In this document: positions 7,104 to 14,235 of the stretch, piece by piece
Layout: each line of letters begins with the position of its first letter
Position numbering within the stretch: position 1 is the stretch's first letter
Assembly: GCA_021399405.1 (NCBI GenBank)
Contig: JAAFKL010000028.1
Span: 1 to 15,097, forward strand
Length of the DNA stretch: 15,097 nt
Reading direction: 5' to 3'
Source: Candidatus Heimdallarchaeota archaeon
GTDB lineage: Archaea > Asgardarchaeota > Heimdallarchaeia > Heimdallarchaeales > Kariarchaeaceae
Notes under the pieces: generated by a model
Seen by the model: the letters and a program-made list of their open reading frames with translations, nothing else
Told to the model about the DNA's origin: nothing
Databases searched by the model: none
Program-made: the position numbers and the translations under genes

Positions 7104-7904
7104 TTATCTTGTAATGTTAGGATATGATCCGATACGTGCAATAGATTTGTAATCAAAATTATCAAAGGTGGATTCTGGTGTTACACCCACAGATGCTCTA
7201 ATTGCACTCAAAGTATAGTGCAAACCATCCTTTATTGTATGAGATATTACTGTACCTACCTCTTCATTTGAGATTAAAAGTTGTTCTGGAATATCTTTTT
7301 CCGAAATGATTTGATATAAAAATTGTCGAGGTCTACCACGATGAAACATCCTCGATAATGGTTCTTGTCCTAGAAAACACCCTTTGTCTAATGTGATTGC
7401 ATCAGCTAAGCCTACTTCAAATGGGTTTTCACCAAGTAAAAGTTCAACAGGAGAATCTCCATGTATAAGTAACCAATCACTAAATTTAGCATAGCTCGTG
7501 ATTTCATTTATTTGATTGTCTGTCTGGCCGAAATTGAAATGTTTTCCACCAAAAGTAATTGATGAATTGGTTTTATCTAGAGTTTGAATAAGGTAAAGGT
7601 GTGGTGTTTCTTTTGTTATATCTTCTAATTTAACATTCATATCTAATTGATATTTGAGCAAATCTTCAATTAATGGTACTCTCATTTTTTCAGGAGAATA
7701 CAATAAATATTCCTGATTCACTTCAAGAAGCCAAAATATAGACCTAATTTTTGATTTGGGTGTCAAAAACATGGTTTGGCAAATTTGGTTATTACCTAGT
7801 TTATCTAAATCATAGGTAATAATACCATTGAGGTAATTCTTCTTATCTGGACCACTAATCTTGATAATAGTCCAATTCTCTAAATCCACAGTTAGAAGAT
7901 CCAT
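7104..7904 (-). CDS. ygfZ: YgfZ/IBA57-like folate-binding iron-sulfur cluster maturation protein
   Basis: The 266-residue protein belongs to the YgfZ/GcvT-like (COG0354) family. The diagnostic motif is DKGCFLGQEP at 173-182, with the invariant cysteine C176 and GQE, followed by R-x-HRGRPRQFLY, as in YgfZ and IBA57. The N-terminal region (SGPDKKNYLNGIITYDL, 17-33) matches the family's folate-binding entry segment. Family members help assemble or repair [4Fe-4S] clusters, for example in radical-SAM MiaB in bacteria and in mitochondrial enzymes. Length is slightly below the usual 300-350, mainly in the C-terminal barrel. Start is the only early ATG; a TTTTTTTAAAAC run about 30 bases upstream may be its TATA box. 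It is divergent from mutS and has no metabolic partner nearby. Confidence 0.85.
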   Translation of the reverse strand: MDLLTVDLENWTIIKISGPDKKNYLNGIITYDLDKLGNNQICQTMFLTPKSKIRSIFWLLEVNQEYLLYSPEKMRVPLIEDLLKYQLDMNVKLEDITKETPHLYLIQTLDKTNSSITFGGKHFNFGQTDNQINEITSYAKFSDWLLIHGDSPVELLLGENPFEVGLADAITLDKGCFLGQEPLSRMFHRGRPRQFLYQIISEKDIPEQLLISNEEVGTVISHTIKDGLHYTLSAIRASVGVTPESTFDNFDYKSIARIGSYPNITR

Positions 7905-7929
7905 AATGAATAATTACTAATCATCCTAG

Positions 7930-7942
7930 TTTTAAAAAAACC
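7930..7942 (-). promoter_or_regulatory. Possible TATA element of ygfZ
   Basis: The minus strand has a T-run leading into TTTAAAAC, 27-38 bases before the ygfZ ATG. Distance suits a leaderless or short-leader transcript. The AT-rich setting makes the exact element uncertain. Confidence 0.35.
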
Positions 7943-8089
7943 TTGAGATCAAATTATAGATAGAATGATACTAGTTTAGATACTATTTTGTTCTAAATAT
8001 GTAGAAATTTGAATTTCTAGCATTTTTTAAATTACAATATATAGGTTATCAAAAAAAGATATTCAATTTTAACGATCTCACAAAAATTG

Positions 8090-8139
8090 ATTTAAAAGAT
8101 AGATTCCGTATGGATTTATAGACCTTAAATTTAGGTGAT
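8090..8139 (+). promoter_or_regulatory. Probable mutS promoter and Shine-Dalgarno site
   Basis: Candidate TATA boxes are TTTAAAAG (8090-8097) and TTTATAG (8114-8120). AGGTGAT at 8133-8139 is a strong match to the archaeal Shine-Dalgarno consensus (GGAGGTGATC). It lies six bases before an in-frame CTG at 8146 but 27 bases before the TTG at 8167, which bears on the choice of mutS start. Confidence 0.5.
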
Positions 8140-8166
8140 TTATTTCTGCGCGCGGATCAATACGAA

Positions 8167-10851
8167 TTGGCTAATACAACACCAATGATGAAACAGTGGG
8201 CCACCATCAAGAAATCACTCAAGGACGAGATCCTGTTTTGTCGTGTAGGTGATTTCTATGAATTATTTTTTGATGATGCGACTATAGCAAGCAAGATCCT
8301 CGACATCCAATTGACAAAGAGAAAATTAGGAAAAGGAACTTACCCATTAGCCGGTGTTCCCGTGAGATCCCTTGAAAACTATGTTACAAGACTGGTATCT
8401 AAAGGACACAAAGTTGCGATCATGGAGCAATTAGAAGATGCGAAAGTTGTCAGAGGTAAAAAAACAATAACAAGAGGGTTAACTAGAATAATATCAAAGG
8501 GTACGATTACCGAAGATACAATGTTAACTCCAGGTAAAAATAACTATATGGCTTCCATTACACTAATGGGAAAGGGGAAAAACAAGGAAATTGGATTTGC
8601 TGTTTGCGACCTATCAACAGGTGATTTTAGATCAGCGAGTTTCAAAAATTCAAGAGATCTTATCAGAGCATACACCAAATTCGAACCTGTTGAAATCTTA
8701 TATTCAAACGAGATTGACGATGTTCCTTCAGAATATGGGATTGAGTTAAACAATAATGAGATCCTAACCTCCAAACCTCAACAATGGTTTGAATCCGACT
8801 TTGCAACTAATGTAATTAATGATCATTTTAATATTAAAACTGTAAAAGGATTTGGGTTAGAAGATAATAGTATTGCTGTCTCAGCTGCAGGGGCCTTACT
8901 GAATTATTTAATCACAACCCAACAATCAAAATTCCCCCATATTACTACTATCAAATCATTTGATATTCAAGACACAATGACACTTGATTCTACAGCAATC
9001 AAAGGTTTAGAATTATTTGAAAATAATCAAGATCATACAGAATATGCTACACTTTTTAGTTTAATGGATGAAACCGTAACCCCGGTTGGGAGTCGTCAAT
9101 TACGTCACTGGATGGCCAATCCTTTAGCAAAAATTAATAAGATCAATGATAGATTGAATGCGGTAACTGCACTAAAAAATGATCCAATATTACTCCATAC
9201 AGTTAGATCAGTATTGAAAGAGATTGGAGATATTGAGAGATTAACAACCAGAATATCTATTGGTTCGGCAAAACCATATGAATTAATCAAACTCGCCGAA
9301 TCATTGGAAACAATACCTGAATTAAAAAATAAATTATTGCCACTAAAAAAAGAGTTTCCTAAGGATTTAATTGAGAATTTAGACCCCTGTAATGATATTT
9401 CCACCATTATCAGAAAAACTATTGTTGAGGAACCTAGCAGTAACTTGGGTGAAGGAAAGATAATTAATCAAGGGATAAACAGTGAACTTGATCGTCTTGT
9501 TAGTGTGATGAAAGAAGGGAAGTCTTGGATTGATCGATACATAGAAAGAGAACAAAAAAATACTGGAATGAATACTATAAGGATTAAACAAAACAATGTT
9601 TTGGGTTATTTCATTGAAATATCAAAAAAAGATGTAGATAAAGTTCCAGAGAATTTCATTAGAAAACAAATTATGATTAATGCTGAGAGATATGTAACTG
9701 AGGAGCTCAAAGATTGGGAAACTGAAGTACTTACTGCAGAAATAAAGGTGCAAGAACTTGAAACAAAAATATACAATAACACTTTGAAAGAATTATCTGG
9801 GTTTATTGATATCTTACAACAGACATCTCAACGCATTGCAGATATTGATTGTCTGTCTTCTTTCTCATACTTAGCTGAGCGAAGAGATTATTGCAAACCA
9901 AATTTTAATGAAGGAAATTCATTACTTATATCAGGAGGTAGACATCCTGTGATTGAAAGTATTAATCAAACCACAGCCTACGTCCCTAATGATATCATTC
10001 TAGATCACGATTTACAAAGATTAATGATAATCACAGGTCCTAATTTTTCAGGAAAAAGTTCTTTGCTAAGAGCAACTGCACTAATTGCGATTATGGGGCA
10101 TATGGGGAGTTTTGTTCCTGCCAAACATGTTGATCTAGGGGTAATCGATAGAATTTTTACTAGAATTGGAGCTTCTGATAACTTGGTTGCAGGACAATCA
10201 ACATTTATGCTAGAGATGGTTGATGCTGCAAATTTGGTAAATAATTGTACTGAGAGATCACTTATTATTGCAGATGAACTAGGAAGAGGAACCTCAACTT
10301 ATGATGGTTTGGCAATAGCATGGAGTATTTCTGAATATCTTCATAATTTACCAAATTCACCAAAGGCAATGTTAGCAACCCATTACCACCAACTATCTGA
10401 ACTTGAAGAAGTATTGGAATCATGTGCAAATTATCATTTTGAAATTAGATTTGAGGATGGGAAACCAAAATTTAATCATGAGCTTTCTAGAGGTTCTTCA
10501 GATAAAAGTTTTGGAGTTGAAGTAGCCAGATTATCAGGCTTACCAGATCCTGTAATACACAGAGCGCGTAAGGTATTAGAGTTGCTTGAATCTCAAGCAG
10601 CGAAGGTGGATCCTAATGATCCTAGCCTAGTTAAGTTAGCAGATCTAATTATTGCTGAAAATGGTCAGACTTCATTGGACGACTGGTTTGGAAGAGTGTC
10701 GAAATCTTCAACTTCAACTAGCGAAAAAGAAATAGGCAAACCAAGAAAATTACACCCAGTAGTTAAAGAATTGAAAAATATTGCCTTAGAGGAGTTAACA
10801 CCAATAGAGGCACTGAATTTGCTTGAAAAACTTAAGAGGATGACTGAGTGA
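8167..10851 (+). CDS. mutS: DNA mismatch repair protein MutS (bacterial MutS1 type)
   Basis: MutS recognises mismatches in DNA and, with ATP, recruits MutL. All domains of MutS1 are present in 894 residues. The N-terminal TPMMKQW leads into the mismatch-binding domain with GDFYELF, where F30 and E32 are the Phe-x-Glu pair that probes the mismatch. Connector, lever and clamp domains follow, then the ATPase: Walker A GPNFSGKSS (624-632), STFMLEM (678-684), Walker B IIADELGRGTST (700-711) and ATHYHQL (737-743). The C-terminus HPVVKELKNIALEELTP then LxxL is typical of bacterial MutS. Between them, QTSLDDWF (834-841) matches a PCNA-interacting PIP box. The annotated TTG start is uncertain: an in-frame CTG at 8146 is better placed behind AGGTGAT and would add seven residues. 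It forms an operon with mutL. Confidence 0.95.
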   Translation: MANTTPMMKQWATIKKSLKDEILFCRVGDFYELFFDDATIASKILDIQLTKRKLGKGTYPLAGVPVRSLENYVTRLVSKGHKVAIMEQLEDAKVVRGKKTITRGLTRIISKGTITEDTMLTPGKNNYMASITLMGKGKNKEIGFAVCDLSTGDFRSASFKNSRDLIRAYTKFEPVEILYSNEIDDVPSEYGIELNNNEILTSKPQQWFESDFATNVINDHFNIKTVKGFGLEDNSIAVSAAGALLNYLITTQQSKFPHITTIKSFDIQDTMTLDSTAIKGLELFENNQDHTEYATLFSLMDETVTPVGSRQLRHWMANPLAKINKINDRLNAVTALKNDPILLHTVRSVLKEIGDIERLTTRISIGSAKPYELIKLAESLETIPELKNKLLPLKKEFPKDLIENLDPCNDISTIIRKTIVEEPSSNLGEGKIINQGINSELDRLVSVMKEGKSWIDRYIEREQKNTGMNTIRIKQNNVLGYFIEISKKDVDKVPENFIRKQIMINAERYVTEELKDWETEVLTAEIKVQELETKIYNNTLKELSGFIDILQQTSQRIADIDCLSSFSYLAERRDYCKPNFNEGNSLLISGGRHPVIESINQTTAYVPNDIILDHDLQRLMIITGPNFSGKSSLLRATALIAIMGHMGSFVPAKHVDLGVIDRIFTRIGASDNLVAGQSTFMLEMVDAANLVNNCTERSLIIADELGRGTSTYDGLAIAWSISEYLHNLPNSPKAMLATHYHQLSELEEVLESCANYHFEIRFEDGKPKFNHELSRGSSDKSFGVEVARLSGLPDPVIHRARKVLELLESQAAKVDPNDPSLVKLADLIIAENGQTSLDDWFGRVSKSSTSTSEKEIGKPRKLHPVVKELKNIALEELTPIEALNLLEKLKRMTE
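10666..10689 (+). other. PIP-box-like peptide in MutS
   Basis: These codons give QTSLDDWF, which fits the canonical PCNA-interacting pattern Q-x-x-(L/I/M)-x-x-aromatic-aromatic at all four key positions. In bacterial MutS this linker region carries a shorter beta-clamp motif (QMSLL in E. coli). The peptide lies in a low-complexity linker after the ATPase domain, as expected for a docking motif. Confidence 0.55.
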
Positions 10852-12671
10852 GCGAAATAATTAAACTTTCTACCAAAATAATCAGCCAAATTTCTGCTGG
10901 AGAAGTGGTCGAGCGACCTTCAAATATTGTTAAAGAGTTAATTGAAAATTCTCTCGATGCTGGATCAAGAAAGATACTTATTCAAATAAAAAATGGAGGA
11001 CTTGATCAAGTATTGGTCCGGGATGAAGGCAATGGATTGAACGGCAAAGAAATTGTAAAAGCCTTTGAACTCCACACCACAAGCAAATTATTGGATGAAC
11101 AAATTAGTAAGGTAGCAACTTTGGGATTCCGAGGAGAAGCTTTAGCTTCTATTGCAGCAGTATCAAGAGTCGAATGTAAATCTAAACGAAAGGATGAAAA
11201 TGTTGTCTATGAAGTTGTTATAGAAGGCGGTGAGGTACTTAGCAACAAATCTTCTTCAGACAATAATGATAACTCTTGGACGTCCATAAAAGTTACTGGG
11301 TTGTTTTTCAATACACCCGTAAGAAGAAAATTCCTAAAGAAAGCAATAACAGAAAGAAAACGAATTATGGATCTGATAACACATTTTGCTTTAACGTATC
11401 CACATATCCACTTTATATTGGAGGAAGATTATCAGAATAAATACAAAACTCGATTAGAAAGTCCGAGTAGAAAGTCTCTACTCGCAGTTATTTTCGATGT
11501 GTTAGGATCTGATATCGCTTCTGAACTAATTAAAATTAGTTCTCAGATTAATGAATGGCAAATTGATGGGTATATCTCCAAACCAAACTTAATCAGGAGT
11601 GATCGGTCTATACAATTTTTGTGTGTAAATGGGAGAATTGTGCGTCATCAAGAATTACAAAAAAGCATAGAAATAGCTTATGGGTCTCAGCTAATGAGAT
11701 CTGCACATCCAATATTAATACTTAATATCGCTGGACCTATTGATGCAGTAGATTTCAATATTCATCCACAAAAATCAGAAATAAGATTCAAATCATCTGA
11801 TACAATTATTACCGATATATCAAATATAATTAGAAATGCTCTTGACAGCGGTGTTGAACTTCCTAAGTTACCGGAAACAAGAAAACCGGATACGGAACCA
11901 ATTGAAACCGAAATATTTGAGGACTTATTTGTAAGAAATCAAAATGAAAATACAGAAGAAACTAAGCAAGATTTACATTTAACAGTAGATGAAGGTAAAA
12001 CCGATCTAGGATCAGAAACCAAAAATGCCTATAGACAACTATCATTAACTGATAATACGGCTGTCATATCTAAATCAGGAATTGAGATATTGGGGCATAT
12101 AATGGATAAGTTTGCTTTAGCGTATGTTAATAACGAATTGTGGTTAATCGATGTACACGCAGCTGATGAGAGAGTGAAGTTTGAGTATTACGAACAAGGA
12201 TCTCAAAGAAAAGCCTTCTCTCAAGAACTTTTACAAGCAATTTCAATTAGTCTCATCCCTTCAGAAAAACAGTTTATAGTTGATAACATAGCTGCACTAA
12301 GAAAATTTGGATTGAAAGTGTCTGATGGTCGAGGGCCAAATGTTTTGATCCACTCAACCCCTGTATATTTCGATCAAGAAATAACTGCAGATACAATTAA
12401 AAAGTTATTACTAGATATCTCTGGTTTTCTAGGAGAAGACATTGACCATGATTCAAAAATTGATTCACCATTAAATACAATTGAGTATGGTATCGTTGCA
12501 AGATTAGCTTGTCATGGATCTATTAGATCAGGTCATCGAGTTATCAATGATGTTATAGCTAAAGTTATTGATAATTTATTGAAATGTACCAACCCCTGGA
12601 CTTGTGCACATGGAAGACCAACCATTCTTAGAATGCCTCGTTCCAGATTAGAAGGTTGGTTTCGAAGATAG
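10848..12671 (+). CDS. mutL: DNA mismatch repair protein MutL with endonuclease motif
   Basis: MutL is the ATP-dependent partner of MutS. The 607-residue protein has the N-terminal GHKL ATPase: SAGEVVERP (16-24), KELIENSLDAGS (29-40) with catalytic E30, RDEGNG (58-63) and LGFRGEAL (92-99). The C-terminal domain keeps the nicking-endonuclease motifs of MutL proteins that do not rely on MutH: DVHAADERVKFE (435-446) fits DQHA-x2-E-x4-E except for V436 in place of Gln; ARLACHGSIRSG (551-562) and CAHGRP (586-591) supply other metal ligands, and it ends in WFRR. So it is predicted to nick DNA. The linker (about 330-410) is Glu/Thr-rich. Start is GTG inside the mutS stop (GTGA overlap), with GAGG about nine bases upstream, implying translational coupling. 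It ends three bases from the convergent acyl-CoA dehydrogenase gene. Confidence 0.95.
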   Translation: MSEIIKLSTKIISQISAGEVVERPSNIVKELIENSLDAGSRKILIQIKNGGLDQVLVRDEGNGLNGKEIVKAFELHTTSKLLDEQISKVATLGFRGEALASIAAVSRVECKSKRKDENVVYEVVIEGGEVLSNKSSSDNNDNSWTSIKVTGLFFNTPVRRKFLKKAITERKRIMDLITHFALTYPHIHFILEEDYQNKYKTRLESPSRKSLLAVIFDVLGSDIASELIKISSQINEWQIDGYISKPNLIRSDRSIQFLCVNGRIVRHQELQKSIEIAYGSQLMRSAHPILILNIAGPIDAVDFNIHPQKSEIRFKSSDTIITDISNIIRNALDSGVELPKLPETRKPDTEPIETEIFEDLFVRNQNENTEETKQDLHLTVDEGKTDLGSETKNAYRQLSLTDNTAVISKSGIEILGHIMDKFALAYVNNELWLIDVHAADERVKFEYYEQGSQRKAFSQELLQAISISLIPSEKQFIVDNIAALRKFGLKVSDGRGPNVLIHSTPVYFDQEITADTIKKLLLDISGFLGEDIDHDSKIDSPLNTIEYGIVARLACHGSIRSGHRVINDVIAKVIDNLLKCTNPWTCAHGRPTILRMPRSRLEGWFRR

Positions 12672-12674
12672 AAA

Positions 12675-13826
12675 TTATTTTTTGTTTTTTAGTAATTCTC
12701 TCGCAATAATCAATTTTCTAATTTCAGTAGTACCTGCACCAATTTCCAATAATTTGGCATCTCTTGCTAAACGTTCAATTTTGTATTCTTTCATGTAGCC
12801 ATATCCACCTAATACTTGAACTGCGTCTAACGCATGTTTTGTTGATAGTTCCGCTGCATACATTATGCTAGCAGCAGCCTCTTTGTTCGCTCGATGATTT
12901 TTTTGGACTTCAGATAATGCCCAATATACAAGAAGATGAGATGCTTGACTTTCTGTGTAAATATTCGCTAGTTTTTCTTGAATTAGTTGAAAATTTGAAA
13001 TTGTCTTTCCAAATTGTACCCTTTCCACTGAGTAATTGAGTGCAATTTCTAATGCTGTCTTCGAAATACCAAGACTTATTGCTGCCAAAGTTGCCCTTTC
13101 AATTGATAATCCACTCATAACAATTTTGCGTCCTTCATTGAGATTTCCTAGCAAATTATCTTTGTGTATAGCGACGTCATCCATAAATATTTCTCCAGTT
13201 AGAGATCCACGCATTCCCATTTTATCAAATGGTACCCCAGTAGTTATCCCTTTCAAATCCATAGGCATAATAAATGCGCTAATTCCCTTTACACCTAGGG
13301 AAGGTTCAGTTTTAGCATAAATTAGGGAGGTATCTGCAATTGCTGAATTGGTGATGAAAGTCTTTGAGCCATTTAAGATAAAATAATCTCCATCTTGGCT
13401 TGCAGTAGATTTCATTCCCAAAGCATCACTACCGGACCCAGGTTCAGTTAAACACAAAGCTCCAATCTTTCTTCCACTAGCTAGATCAGGAATGTATTTT
13501 GCTCGTTGCTCCTCATTGGCATTTCTAAACATGTTATCCACAGTGAGATTTGAATGTGCACCAATTGAGAGTGAAAATGCTGGAGAGACCTTGGCTAGTT
13601 CTTCAAGAATAATTGCCTGACTGATATAATCGGTATCAGCACCCTCGTAATCCATCGAAATAGTTGGACCTAATAGTCCTAGATCACCAAGTTCTCTAAA
13701 AATATCAATCGGAAAATAGTCTTCCTTGTCCATTTTTTCTGTAACTGGATCTAATCGATTCTTTGCAAAATCAGCTACCGTTTCTCTAATCATATCATGT
13801 TCATCGGTAAAAAATATATCAGGCAT
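12675..13826 (-). CDS. Acyl-CoA dehydrogenase, isovaleryl-CoA dehydrogenase-like
   Basis: This FAD flavoenzyme oxidises acyl-CoA to 2-enoyl-CoA. The 383-residue length is normal for mitochondrial/bacterial-type acyl-CoA dehydrogenases. Visible motifs: GAHSNL (89-94), CLTEPGSGSDA (125-135) and ILNGSKTFITN (150-160) of the FAD/substrate site, RVQFGK (269-274), QVLGGYGY (337-344) and EIGAGTTEIR (361-370). The catalytic Glu is the deciding point: the position used by medium-chain enzymes is A364 here, while MSGLSIERA supplies E243 in the helix used by isovaleryl-CoA dehydrogenase, whose human sequence reads MSGLDLER and EIGAGTSEVR. Leucine or branched-chain fatty acid breakdown is therefore the best guess. 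No electron-transfer flavoprotein or carboxylase gene lies beside it. Related short/branched-chain enzymes are the alternative. Confidence 0.93.
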   Translation of the reverse strand: MPDIFFTDEHDMIRETVADFAKNRLDPVTEKMDKEDYFPIDIFRELGDLGLLGPTISMDYEGADTDYISQAIILEELAKVSPAFSLSIGAHSNLTVDNMFRNANEEQRAKYIPDLASGRKIGALCLTEPGSGSDALGMKSTASQDGDYFILNGSKTFITNSAIADTSLIYAKTEPSLGVKGISAFIMPMDLKGITTGVPFDKMGMRGSLTGEIFMDDVAIHKDNLLGNLNEGRKIVMSGLSIERATLAAISLGISKTALEIALNYSVERVQFGKTISNFQLIQEKLANIYTESQASHLLVYWALSEVQKNHRANKEAAASIMYAAELSTKHALDAVQVLGGYGYMKEYKIERLARDAKLLEIGAGTTEIRKLIIARELLKNKK

Positions 13827-13865
13827 AGCTTAACTGTTACAAGATTTACTACTTGATTTGATTTA

Positions 13866-13877
13866 TTATTATATAAT
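13866..13877 (-). promoter_or_regulatory. TATA element of the acyl-CoA dehydrogenase gene
   Basis: The minus strand reads ATTATATAATAA centred about 45 bases before the ATG at 13826, predicting a leader of some 20 bases. No clear Shine-Dalgarno sequence lies in that leader. Confidence 0.5.
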
Positions 13878-14083
13878 GGTAAGTTGATCCTTCTCATTTA
13901 ATGTGTTACTCAATTTTTATTTGATAAATTTGCATCACCTGAATTAAATTCTACCTTTCCATTCCACAAAAATCTTTGATAACAACGGATATTTGATAAT
14001 TTTCTGAGAAATACAATGATATGATTTTATCTTTCAATGCCGTTTCAAATGAAATTACATAGGATTAGAAATATTCTCTTCAT

Positions 14084-14101
14084 AGCTTTAAATAATAGGG
14101 A
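14084..14101 (+). repeat. Direct repeat with TATA core, copy 1
   Basis: AGCTTTAAATAATAGGGA recurs with little change at 14208-14224. The core TTTAAATA is an excellent archaeal TATA box. This copy has no ORF at the distance expected for a leaderless start. Confidence 0.55.
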
Positions 14102-14207
14102 GTTCTATACTAATATTGCAAGTATTATTCCTTGTGAATTGAAAAAATGGAGACTATTTTGAGCTTTATTAGTTTAAATACTGAATTAAGAATTGCATAC
14201 CGATCAC

Positions 14208-14224
14208 AGCTTTAAATAATGGGA
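14208..14224 (+). promoter_or_regulatory. tnpB: TATA box of the second tnpB; direct repeat copy 2
   Basis: AGCTTTAAATAATGGGA repeats the sequence 124 bases upstream. TTTAAATAA (14211-14219) ends 17 bases before the ATG at 14236, so the transcript is predicted to start at or next to that ATG. Confidence 0.55.
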
Positions 14225-14235
14225 ATAGATGTTTA

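Larger units (their letters stand above)
13878..14235. other. Spacer with TnpB-element left flank
   Basis: No gene is supported here. The stretch holds the upstream flank of the second tnpB and therefore probably the left end of that element. The main structure is the repeated TATA-containing sequence described separately. A 22-codon frame at 14147-14215 is not convincing. Confidence 0.5.

Noticed and set aside
8544..9591. Minus-strand frames inside mutS
   Set aside because: Overlap conserved MutS domains and look like no known protein.
8167..10851. Eukaryotic MSH-type MutS as the source
   Set aside because: N-terminal TPMM, the C-terminal HPVVKELKN...LTPIEAL tail and operon with mutL are those of bacterial MutS1.
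13036..13320. 94-codon open frame on the plus strand within the acyl-CoA dehydrogenase gene
   Set aside because: It is a shadow of a clearly conserved gene on the other strand.
14147..14215. 22-codon frame after the first TATA repeat
   Set aside because: Too short, no ribosome-binding site, and it ends inside the second TATA block.
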